Below, one piece after another: positions 44,061 to 51,051 of a stretch of DNA of 64,000 nucleotides (positions within the stretch are counted from its first letter, which is position 1; the number at the start of each line of letters is the position of its first letter). The translations under genes and the position numbers were made by a program. Origin of the DNA: Pontibacter indicus. Lineage in GTDB: Bacteria > Bacteroidota > Bacteroidia > Cytophagales > Hymenobacteraceae. Below the pieces are notes generated by a model. The model was not told the DNA's origin and did no database searches. It worked only from the letters and a program-made list of their open reading frames with translations. Location of the stretch: assembly GCF_900156345.1 (NCBI RefSeq), contig NZ_FTPP01000001.1, positions 1,240,001 through 1,304,000 of the forward strand, given 5' to 3'.

Positions 44061-44606
44061 TTAATTGTCGGTTACCGCGTACTTCGCCTCCACTTCTTTT
44101 TTGATATTCTCCAGCCCATCCTCAAACTCCTCTCCCACTGTGCTGTCGATCAGCAGGCCGGAGAACTTCCGGATGGGATCGTTCCCAATGTACTGTTCGA
44201 AATGCCAGGTTAATTTGGTGCCCTCCTCGGTCTCTTCCAATACAAAGGTGCTGTGCGCCTTGTCGTTTTTTTCAAATTCGAGGTTCGTGACAACTCGGCT
44301 GGGTGGCTCTGCCTCTACGATCGTGACGACGCCTTGCCCGATGCCCCTTCGCTGGCTCGTCCAGGTATAGCGTGCGCCTGTTGCGTGACCAGCATAGCTG
44401 ATCGATCTGTCTACTTCAAGAAGGTGGCCTGGCAGCCATTTGGTCCAGTTTCTTAAGTCACCGAGTTGCTCGTAGGCCACTTCGGCGGGCGCGTTGATGA
44501 TAATGTCGCGCTGCAAATGAATTTGACGAGGCAGGCTAATGGAAATAACGCCAAGTATAGCGATGAAAGTAACGGCTCCGAGCAGTAAAGATTTCAATAC
44601 ATGCAT
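44061..44606 (-). CDS. SRPBCC (polyketide cyclase-like) membrane-anchored protein
   Basis: A 181-residue product from ATG 44606; a longer start at 44648 adds 14 poorly conserved residues. An N-terminal hydrophobic span (LLLGAVTFIAILGVISISL, residues 5-24) is followed by a START/SRPBCC fold: IHLQRDIIINAPAEVAYEQLGDLRNWTKWLPG, YTWTSQRRGIGQGVVTIVEAEPPSRV, STFVLEETEEGTKLTWHFEQY, and a long C-terminal helix (EEFEDGLENIKKEVEA). Such domains bind hydrophobic ligands; the ligand is unknown. It is a single minus-strand gene that shares a terminator hairpin with the DUF421 operon. Confidence 0.85.
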   Translation of the reverse strand: MHVLKSLLLGAVTFIAILGVISISLPRQIHLQRDIIINAPAEVAYEQLGDLRNWTKWLPGHLLEVDRSISYAGHATGARYTWTSQRRGIGQGVVTIVEAEPPSRVVTNLEFEKNDKAHSTFVLEETEEGTKLTWHFEQYIGNDPIRKFSGLLIDSTVGEEFEDGLENIKKEVEAKYAVTDN

Positions 44607-44681
44607 ATAAGTCGATGGTAAACGTAAATCTCTATCAATAAAAAGCAATTTAATACAATTTCTAAAATTTTGTACTGAATG

Positions 44682-44710
44682 AAAAAAACCACAGCTGTTA
44701 CGCTGTGGCC
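44682..44710 (-). terminator. Terminator of the disordered-protein gene at 44809
   Basis: On the minus strand the CCACAGC / GCTGTGG stem (44689-44695, 44702-44708) with a 6-base loop is followed by T7. It lies about 100 bases downstream of the stop at 44809. Confidence 0.75.
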
Positions 44711-44808
44711 TTTCTCAGATGGAAATTCAATACTAATGTATAGTGACTTATACGCAACACTTACAAAAAGTATACAATATTGAAAATCATTTCACTTTGC
44801 CGATTTTG

Positions 44809-45342
44809 TCAGTAGCGTCCGCTCTCGCGGCTAGTGCCGTAGTGGTCGTCGCCAAAATCGCGGAACTCGTCGGCATTGCCGTATGAGGCGTCGTGGCGGT
44901 AGCCGTGGTTGCCGCGGCTGTCGAAGTTGCGGTATAGGTCCCCCTCTTCCGGGTTATCATAGTTGGGATTATACCCTGTGCTGTAACGGTAGCGGGTCCG
45001 CTCAAAGCTATCCGGGTTGTAAAACTGCGGATTGCCGCGGCTCACGCGCCCCAAGTCGTTTTCGGGGCCGTGCGGCAGGCCATACTCCTCGTGGCGAGGT
45101 ACCCCACTATAAGTGTTGGTCTCGTAAGTGGTGTTGTAGAAATCCTCCATGCTGCCGCGGTAGTCGCCTTCGCGCATGCCGCTCTCCTCATACCTGGCGC
45201 GGTACCGGCGGCCGTCGCCCTCGTACTCTGGTCTTCTCTCCCACTCCAGGTTTTCCTCAAAGCGCTGGTGCTGCCACTGCGGATGTCTCTGTTCGTCTCG
45301 GCGACCGTAATCGTTGTAGTACTGATCTCTGTTATCTCTCAT
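44809..45342 (-). CDS. Disordered Arg/Tyr/Asp/Gly-rich protein 1
   Basis: A 177-residue low-complexity protein with no predicted globular domain. It is dominated by Arg, Asp, Glu, Tyr, Gly and Asn, with motifs such as YYNDYGRRDE, RRYRARYEE, YRYSTGYNPNYDNPE and YGNADEFRDFGDDHYG. It contains no Lys, Cys or Ile, which is remarkable for this length. Its N-terminus (MRDNRDQYY) resembles that of the next gene (MRNNREEN), and both are minus-strand neighbours 63 bases apart, so they are probably one operon and paralogues. Such Arg-Tyr-rich chains often phase separate or bind RNA in other systems; here the role is unknown. No signal peptide is visible. Confidence 0.75.
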   Translation of the reverse strand: MRDNRDQYYNDYGRRDEQRHPQWQHQRFEENLEWERRPEYEGDGRRYRARYEESGMREGDYRGSMEDFYNTTYETNTYSGVPRHEEYGLPHGPENDLGRVSRGNPQFYNPDSFERTRYRYSTGYNPNYDNPEEGDLYRNFDSRGNHGYRHDASYGNADEFRDFGDDHYGTSRESGRY

Positions 45343-45361
45343 AGCTTTATTCTTTAAAGGA

Positions 45362-45391
45362 CAGCCGCAGAAGATCGCTCTCCTGCGGCTG
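45362..45391 (-). terminator. Hairpin between the two disordered-protein genes
   Basis: A 9-bp CAGCCGCAG / CTGCGGCTG stem (45362-45370, 45383-45391) in the 63-base gap. It lacks a long T-tract (minus strand TCCTTT), so it may be a partial terminator or an mRNA-processing hairpin that lowers expression of the second gene. Confidence 0.5.
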
Positions 45392-45405
45392 CACGGTTTT
45401 ACATA

Positions 45406-46080
45406 TTAGTGACGGTTGTGACGGTCTTCGGAACGTCGCTGCGGGCGGTTTTCCTGTCCCCAGCGGTCGAGGTTGCTGTAGTGGCTGTCCTCGCCAAAGT
45501 GCTCGCGGCCTTCGGTGTGGTTACGACCGGCGAAGCCCCCGCTGTAGTCGTTGTCGTACATACGGTTGTTCATTTCGTAGCGTCGGTAAGATTCGTAATC
45601 ACCCATGGACGAGTGGCCCTGGAAATCACGGTCGCCCCTACCAATGTCGTGTCCGAATCGTTCATTGGCCATACCGGAGCGCGTCCAGCTGTTTCCCTGT
45701 TGGCGCAGGTCGTCGTAGTCGCGGCTGCTGTAATCGGCCCGTGGGTCGTAATGGCGGCCTGAATTGTGGTCATCGTTTGGCATGTAGCTCATACCATAGG
45801 GGTTGTCGTTTCGTCTGCCTCTGCTTGAGGTATAATCTTCGCCGCTGTACTGCGCACCGCCTGGCTGAAAGCGCCCCTGCCTGGAGCCGAACTCGTGGTC
45901 TATGTTAGTATTGAAAGATCTGGTGTCGTAGAAGTCGTTTTCCTGCCCACCGTAGCCGCTGTTGAAGCGCGAATCTACGGTATAGTTGCCACGGTCTGAG
46001 TTTTCGCCATGGTGATGGGTATGTGCCCAGCGTGGCTCCATGTTACGATCGTCGCGGTTTTCTTCTCTGTTGTTTCTCAT
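45406..46080 (-). CDS. Disordered Arg/Tyr/Asp/Gly-rich protein 2
   Basis: A 224-residue low-complexity protein like the one at 44809, with many short patterns: RRNDNPYGMSYMPNDDHNSGRHYDP, DYSSRDYDDLRQQGNSW, GRGDRDFQGHSSMGDYESYRRYEMNNRMYDNDYSGG. It contains no Lys and no Cys and only two Ile and two Leu. It ends in a His/Arg-rich tail (RRSEDRHNRH). The first gene of the divergent pair with 46215 starts 134 bases away. It has no signal peptide, no membrane span and no recognised family. It is likely cytoplasmic or released by a non-classical route; function unknown. Confidence 0.75.
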   Translation of the reverse strand: MRNNREENRDDRNMEPRWAHTHHHGENSDRGNYTVDSRFNSGYGGQENDFYDTRSFNTNIDHEFGSRQGRFQPGGAQYSGEDYTSSRGRRNDNPYGMSYMPNDDHNSGRHYDPRADYSSRDYDDLRQQGNSWTRSGMANERFGHDIGRGDRDFQGHSSMGDYESYRRYEMNNRMYDNDYSGGFAGRNHTEGREHFGEDSHYSNLDRWGQENRPQRRSEDRHNRH

Positions 46081-46214
46081 AGCGTTGTGTTTAAATGTCC
46101 TACAAAGTTCAGCTACTGTTTACGGGCATGCCCCCGCTTTGGGTTAAAGACGTGGTGTAAACTCCCAACCGGATTGTTCGTTTATAGAGGGGTATACCAA
46201 TTCAAGATAAGACT

Positions 46215-46880
46215 ATGGAAAGATATAACAACTGGCAGGACAGACGGGATGATCGCCACCGCGACAGCCGTCGTCTGGACGAATCGCAGTACAGGGGCGC
46301 ATACCGCCTGGACGAAGACGGCCATTACAGCACCTACAACCGCTCCAACCGAGACGACATGGGTAACCGTGGCCGCCATGAAAATAACCACGGAGGCGAC
46401 TACGTCTACCGTCGCAGCCGCAACCTGCAGGACAACGATGGTTATACCGAGCGCCAGTACCAGCAAAGCTACCGCGGTGACAACTCACGCCAAGGGAATT
46501 ACAGCAATTTCGGTGGACGCTACGGAGGTGGCGCAGGTATGCGCGACGACCGCTCAAGGTATGGCAACGAAGGCGGAAACTCGCGTGAAGACAGCCAGTA
46601 CTACGACGACGATTACGGTCGTCGCATTTCGGGCAATTTCGATGGCGACTACCATCCTGACAACTACCCGCAGCGCCGCGGCGAGAACTACGGCAACATG
46701 GCCGGCTCGCTCAGCTATGGCTACGACGGCGGCTATACCTCCGATCCGGACTATAACCGCCGTTACAACCCACTGACCGGCGAAATACGTCATCGTTCGG
46801 GCAATTACCAGCAAGGACAGCCGCGCCGCTACGGTCCGCCAGACCGCACCGCTTCCAACCCGGATTACGACCGCTACTAA
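46215..46880 (+). CDS. Disordered Arg/Tyr/Asp/Gly-rich protein 3
   Basis: A 221-residue low-complexity protein, divergently transcribed from the pair above. Motifs include RRDDRHRDSRRLDESQYRGAY, RRSRNLQDNDGYTERQYQQSYRGDN, GGRYGGGAGMRDDRSRYGNEGG and RRYGPPDRTASNPDYDRY. It contains no Lys and no Cys. Start ATG 46215 is followed immediately by MERYNNWQDRRDD. A further short disordered protein (46943) follows 62 bases downstream on the same strand, up to one terminator. Together they form a local cluster of four unstructured proteins. Function unknown; candidates are stress or desiccation protection, RNA/DNA condensation or matrix formation. Confidence 0.75.
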   Translation: MERYNNWQDRRDDRHRDSRRLDESQYRGAYRLDEDGHYSTYNRSNRDDMGNRGRHENNHGGDYVYRRSRNLQDNDGYTERQYQQSYRGDNSRQGNYSNFGGRYGGGAGMRDDRSRYGNEGGNSREDSQYYDDDYGRRISGNFDGDYHPDNYPQRRGENYGNMAGSLSYGYDGGYTSDPDYNRRYNPLTGEIRHRSGNYQQGQPRRYGPPDRTASNPDYDRY

Positions 46881-46942
46881 GGTATAGCCGTAAGCCTGGA
46901 GCAGTTCAAAGTAAAATTTTAGACAACCAAAACAACTTGAAG

Positions 46943-47182
46943 ATGAACACAGATAAGAATAAAGACCAGAATAAGAATCAGAACAATATAAACGAAGGCA
47001 ACAAAGTGCCGAACATCCACCCCACCGCTAAGAAGGATTCGTCAGAGCAGATTGCACGCTCTGAGGAAAACGAGCAGGCAGGTCGCACCACAGGCAACGA
47101 GCCTCGCACTGGTGGCAGACAGGGCGGCAAAAGCGTGGAAGACGGCGGACAGGATGTCGGCAGCAGTGCCGGAAGCCGCTAG
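46943..47182 (+). CDS. Small disordered hydrophilic protein (79 aa)
   Basis: A 79-residue Lys/Asn/Gln/Gly-rich chain starting at ATG 46943 (a TTG two codons upstream is possible). It opens MNTDKNKDQNKNQNNINEG, has a central TAKKDSSEQIARSEENEQAG and ends in GGRQGGKSVEDGGQDVGSS. It has no hydrophobic core and resembles small stress-type hydrophilic proteins (Hydrophilin/LEA-like composition). Unlike its neighbours it does contain Lys. It is co-directional with the 46215 gene and followed by a terminator. No family assigned. Confidence 0.65.
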   Translation: MNTDKNKDQNKNQNNINEGNKVPNIHPTAKKDSSEQIARSEENEQAGRTTGNEPRTGGRQGGKSVEDGGQDVGSSAGSR

Positions 47183-47203
47183 CATATAATCAGATTTTCA
47201 AAT

Positions 47204-47237
47204 GGGGAGGCCGGGGATCACCTAGCCTCCCTTTTTT
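47204..47237 (+). terminator. Intrinsic terminator
   Basis: The GGGAGGC / GCCTCCC stem (47205-47211, 47225-47231) with a 13-base loop is followed by T6. It closes the 46215-47182 unit. Confidence 0.85.
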
Positions 47238-47247
47238 ATGCCTGCCC

Positions 47248-47263
47248 TAATTTTGTATCTTTG
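47248..47263 (+). promoter_or_regulatory. Tandem -7 boxes ahead of the FAD oxidoreductase
   Basis: Two adjacent exact TAnnTTTG matches: TAATTTTG (47248-47255) and TATCTTTG (47256-47263). No good TTG box was located. Transcription would begin near 47270, inside the inverted repeat described next. Confidence 0.5.
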
Positions 47264-47305
47264 GCTATACCTGCTTTGTCAACGCAAGGTATAACAGGTA
47301 TAGCC
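47263..47305. repeat. 11-bp perfect inverted repeat of the AGGTATAG word
   Basis: GGCTATACCTG (47263-47273) and CAGGTATAGCC (47295-47305) are exact complements. They enclose 21 bases that carry another AAGGTATAA copy. The element lies at the predicted transcription start and 25 bases before the ATG of the downstream gene, which suits a two-fold regulatory site or a leader hairpin. Confidence 0.75.
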
Positions 47306-47330
47306 ACTAAGCCAGCAGAGGGCTTCTTGA

Positions 47331-48710
47331 ATGGAGAAAATCAAAGCAGACGAACATTTAGTCATCATCGGAAACGGCATTGCGGGCGTTACCCTGGCGC
47401 AGCGTGTGCGGCAAGGGAGCGACTGTCGCATCACTATGGTGTCGGCTGAGTCGCGGCTGCACTTTTCGCGCACCGCCCTCATGTATGTGTACATGGGCCA
47501 CATGCGCTTTCAGGACATTGTGCCCTATGCCGACTGGTACTGGCAGGAACAGCAGATCGAACTGGTGCACGATTATGTGGAGCGGGTGGAAACGGGCGAT
47601 AAAAAACTGGTGATGCGCGAAGGTGTTCCCCTGCATTACGACAAACTGGTGCTGGCCACCGGCTCCAGCGCCGCTTACTACGACTGGCCCGGCCAAACCC
47701 TGAAAGGCGTGCAGGGCCTCGTCTCGCTGCAGGACCTGGAGTTGATGGAGGCTAACACAGCAGGTATAGCGCAGGCCGTGATCGTTGGCGGCGGGCTGAT
47801 CGGGGTGGAAATGGCCGAAATGCTTCGTAGTCGTGGCATTGCCGTGACCATGCTGATCCGGGACAAACTCTATTGGCACAATGTGCTGCCTCAGGAGGAA
47901 GCGCAACTCGTGACAGACCATATCCGGCAACACGGCATTGAACTGTTATTTCAGGAAGAGCTGCAGGAAATTGTGGCTGATGACGCGGGTCGGGTGCGCG
48001 CCATCCGAACGCGCAGTGGCCAGGAGTTGCCCTGCCAGTTTGTGGGCATCACGACGGGTGTGCAGCCAAATGTGGAATTTCTCAAAGACGCAGGTATAGA
48101 CATTGACCGGGGCGTCCTGGTAAATGAGTTTTTCGAGACGAACCAGCCTAAGGTATACGCCCTCGGCGACTGCGCCCAGTTCCGAAACCCCGCTCCGGGT
48201 CAGCCGATGCTGGAGCAGCTCTGGTATACTGGTCGGTTGCAAGCCGAGGCGCTGGCCTCGACCCTGCTCGGCGACCGCAAACCTTACGAGCGTGGTCCCT
48301 GGTTCAACTCGGCCAAGTTCTTCGACATCGAATACCAGACCTATGGTACCGTTCCTGCGCAATTAGCCGAACAGCACCAGTCGCTGTATTGGCAGAACGA
48401 GGAGGCGACCAAGGCCATCCGTTTGCTGTATGACAAGGAAACGGCCCGACTGCTGGGTGTAAATCTGCTCGGCATCCGCTACCGCCACGATCTGTGTCAC
48501 CACTGGCTGCAACAGGGCTATACCCTACACGATGTCATGCAGGAACTACCGGCCGTCAACTTCGACCCAGAGTTTTTCCAGCGCTACGAAGAAGCGTTGC
48601 TGCGCCAGTACTATACCCGCTTCCCGGAACGGCAGCCGCCCTCGAAAAATAATACCTGGTGGGAGCTGCGCAGGCGCTTTGGTCTGGCTTCTGACACTGC
48701 TTCGTGTTAA
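47331..48710 (+). CDS. FAD-dependent pyridine nucleotide-disulphide type oxidoreductase
   Basis: A 459-residue flavoprotein. The N-terminal FAD motif is VIIGNGIAGVTLAQRV (residues 11-26), then LVLATGSSAAYYDWPG near 105 and the second Rossmann site VIVGGGLIGVEMAEMLRSRG near 150. An FAD-closing motif is YALGDCAQFRN near 283. The C-terminal 140 residues are an unusual extension with GPWFNSAKFFDIEYQTYG and a His-rich RHDLCHHWLQQGY. It resembles nitrite reductase NirB-N-terminal or rubredoxin reductase-like enzymes. The polyferredoxin gene (48852) follows 141 bases later and may be its electron partner. Confidence 0.88.
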   Translation: MEKIKADEHLVIIGNGIAGVTLAQRVRQGSDCRITMVSAESRLHFSRTALMYVYMGHMRFQDIVPYADWYWQEQQIELVHDYVERVETGDKKLVMREGVPLHYDKLVLATGSSAAYYDWPGQTLKGVQGLVSLQDLELMEANTAGIAQAVIVGGGLIGVEMAEMLRSRGIAVTMLIRDKLYWHNVLPQEEAQLVTDHIRQHGIELLFQEELQEIVADDAGRVRAIRTRSGQELPCQFVGITTGVQPNVEFLKDAGIDIDRGVLVNEFFETNQPKVYALGDCAQFRNPAPGQPMLEQLWYTGRLQAEALASTLLGDRKPYERGPWFNSAKFFDIEYQTYGTVPAQLAEQHQSLYWQNEEATKAIRLLYDKETARLLGVNLLGIRYRHDLCHHWLQQGYTLHDVMQELPAVNFDPEFFQRYEEALLRQYYTRFPERQPPSKNNTWWELRRRFGLASDTASC

Positions 48711-48851
48711 CCATTGCGACAAAATAGATTTTGACAAAAGACAAAGGCCATAATAACTCACGTACACACTTCATCAACAGGTGAAGTTTTGTTAATTATC
48801 CGTTCAGTCCATAACCTAAATACACGCCGCACTTAATCACCGATCCTACAG

Positions 48852-50207
48852 ATGCATACCGCCGCAACTCTCCCCACATCCCCTTCGCCTTCAAGCGGTT
48901 CGCTGAACGTTCTGAAAATGGCAGGCCTGGTGCTCATCAGCCTCGGACTGCTGGGGATATTGGTCGCGGCCGTGGGGGCTGATTATCTGTCGCCTGTTAT
49001 GACCGGGTTGGGAGGCACCTTTATCCTCACGGTGGGTGCTTTGCTTTACATCTGGCAAAGCCGCCGGCAAAAGTCTCCTACTGAGCAAAATCATGGAATT
49101 TGGCAACAAGAGGCTACCTCGCGAGGCGCTTCCGCCTGGGTCATCGGTTTTGTGCTCACCGGTTTTTACGTGCTCCTTTACTGGTTCCCGGACACCCTGC
49201 AGGGGCTAATTCAGGCCACGGAGCCCCTGAGCCAGTGGCTGCGCGGCAGACCGAGCGATCAGTGGTTCCTGTATGGCACTTTCTATACCCTGGCGATTCT
49301 CGTGATGGGCGTATATGCCCTGCTCAAGTACCGCAACAGCCGCTACCACATCATCCGGACCATCTCGGTTATGTTCTTTCAGTTGGGCTTTGCTTTTCTG
49401 CTCCCGGGACTGCTGCTCATGCTCAACAAACCGGAATATTACTTCAGTTACTTCTGGCCGCTCAAGTACGACTACCTGTTTCCGGGCACGGTGGACTATC
49501 TGATCCGCGACGGTGCGGCCTTGGGCGTATTCATGGTGTTTTGGGGAGCCGTTTTCTCTTTTCTGGCCACCCCGGTGCTCACCTATTTCTATGGTAAGCG
49601 CTGGTACTGCTCGTGGGTATGCGGCTGCGGCGGACTGGCCGAAACCGCCGGCGACCCTTACCGGCACCTCTCCGACAAAAGCCGCAAAGCCTGGCGCTGG
49701 GAAGTGGCCACCATCTACCCGATCCTGGGGTTCGTCATTCTCACCACGCTCTTTCTGTGGATCAACTCCTGGAGCGAGGGTCGGCTGTTAGGCGATCTGT
49801 CAGGCGGCTTTGCCAGCACCTACGGCTTCTTTATCGGGGCCATGTTTTCGGGTGTGATCGGGGTAGGCTTTTACCCGCTGATGGGCAACCGGGTATGGTG
49901 CCGATTTGGCTGTCCGATGGCCGCCTACCTGGGCTTGCTGCAAAAGCATTTCTCCCGCTTCCGCATCAGCACAAACGGGGCGCAGTGCATCTCCTGCGGT
50001 AACTGCTCCACCTACTGCGAAATGGGCATTGATGTGCGCTGGTATGCGCAACAGGGTAAACCCATCATCCGGGCCTCTTGTGTGGGCTGCGGCATTTGCG
50101 CGCACGTTTGTCCGCGCGGCGTACTGAAACTAGAGAACGGTCCGCGCGAGGGCCGCTATGCTGGCTCCCCGCTGATCGGGCGCGACGAACTGCGGATTTT
50201 AGGCTAG
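48852..50207 (+). CDS. Polytopic membrane 4Fe-4S polyferredoxin (NosR/NapH-like)
   Basis: A 451-residue membrane protein with about seven spans (first near residues 23-42 and 50-68). Two cysteine sets are visible in the membrane region: CSWVCGCGG near 257 and CRFGCPMAA near 355. Two bacterial-ferredoxin [4Fe-4S] motifs follow, CISCGNCSTYCEMG (about 380-393) and CVGCGICAHVCPRG (about 412-425). This matches NapH/NosR/RdxA-type electron-transfer proteins that pass electrons from the quinone pool or cytoplasm across the membrane. The final acceptor is unknown here. It follows the FAD oxidoreductase, and together they make a plausible NAD(P)H-to-membrane electron chain (inference). Confidence 0.88.
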   Translation: MHTAATLPTSPSPSSGSLNVLKMAGLVLISLGLLGILVAAVGADYLSPVMTGLGGTFILTVGALLYIWQSRRQKSPTEQNHGIWQQEATSRGASAWVIGFVLTGFYVLLYWFPDTLQGLIQATEPLSQWLRGRPSDQWFLYGTFYTLAILVMGVYALLKYRNSRYHIIRTISVMFFQLGFAFLLPGLLLMLNKPEYYFSYFWPLKYDYLFPGTVDYLIRDGAALGVFMVFWGAVFSFLATPVLTYFYGKRWYCSWVCGCGGLAETAGDPYRHLSDKSRKAWRWEVATIYPILGFVILTTLFLWINSWSEGRLLGDLSGGFASTYGFFIGAMFSGVIGVGFYPLMGNRVWCRFGCPMAAYLGLLQKHFSRFRISTNGAQCISCGNCSTYCEMGIDVRWYAQQGKPIIRASCVGCGICAHVCPRGVLKLENGPREGRYAGSPLIGRDELRILG

Positions 50208-50357
50208 GATTTAAGAAAAAATCCGAAGTCTATGCCTGCGCCTATTTCTGCTTCTCTCAAATTCGCTTGACAAAACAGTACGCTACCCGAGTAGCGAAGA
50301 CTTTATTCACATGTACTAATTCACTGATAACCGAAGTCTGAAAAACCCATAAGCAAT

Positions 50358-50404
50358 AAACGCATCGCGGGCACCTGCCTGAAGCAAGTGCCCGCGATGC
50401 GTTT
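50358..50404. terminator. Bidirectional strong terminator
   Basis: A 17-bp perfect stem AAACGCATCGCGGGCAC / GTGCCCGCGATGCGTTT (50358-50374, 50388-50404) lies between the + gene ending at 50207 and the - gene ending at 50444. It is a long GC-rich stem with short A/T flanks. Confidence 0.8.
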
Positions 50405-50443
50405 AAGAAAACAGGTCAGCCGGGTGGCTATACCTGCCAGGTA

Positions 50444-50689
50444 CTACTGCAATTCTTCCTGCTCCATGTATTCCCACATGGCATCTTCGCTGGCGCCGAT
50501 TTTAGCCGCGTAAAGCAGCATAGTGGTGTAAACGGCGATCAACAAAAAGCTAAGCGGGATAGAGAATACAAAAGACACAACGAGCGTCTTTACCGGATCG
50601 GGCTTTGTCTTCATTTTAGTAGATGCATACCAAAAGAAACAGATATTGAAGATGCCGGCAAGCGCAATAAAATTGATGATATCTAACAT
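50444..50689 (-). CDS. Small two-span membrane protein (81 aa)
   Basis: An 81-residue protein with two hydrophobic spans (about residues 3-21 FIALAGIFNICFFWYAS and 36-63 TLVVSFVFSIPLSFLLIAVYTTMLLYA). They are joined by a basic loop (KMKTKPDPVK), and the tail is acidic (EDAMWEYMEQEELQ). It has a free-standing coding sequence with ATG 50689 and no partner gene nearby. The region upstream is AT-rich. Not recognised. Confidence 0.7.
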   Translation of the reverse strand: MLDIINFIALAGIFNICFFWYASTKMKTKPDPVKTLVVSFVFSIPLSFLLIAVYTTMLLYAAKIGASEDAMWEYMEQEELQ

Positions 50690-51051
50690 TGGCTAAAAGT
50701 TAAATGTTGTTTCTGATTTTCCCGGAGCGTGTACAATTTAGGGTATAAAGCCGAAAAGTACACATTTTAGTTCAAATCAGGTCGTGTGTTTTTTGGTCAG
50801 GTTTAGATTGCGAGTGTGCTTATTCTTAAACACATAGTGCAATTTAGGAGACATAAACTTAATTCACAATAATTGTTAGAAATAAATTTAACAATATGTT
50901 AACACCTGCCCAAAATGCCCTTTAGCAAGCAGATTTGAGCCAATTAAATATCGCAAAAATCTGATAATTAACAACTTAAAGATTAACAACCTGAAACCTG
51001 CCTTTGGCCGCTCACGGAAAAAAACAAGCCACTGCAGCGTATCCCGCCACG
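50690..51051. other. AT-rich intergenic region
   Basis: About 360 bases upstream of the small membrane-protein gene. Strongly AT-rich from 50870 to 50990. One GGTATAAAG word lies near 50740. I see no gene, terminator or repeat to annotate. Confidence 0.5.

Noticed and set aside
46009..46776. 255-codon Thr/Ala-rich frame across the disordered-protein genes
   Set aside because: An alternative frame of the low-complexity gene at 46215, so it inherits a skewed composition. It crosses the divergent spacer and has no independent start support.
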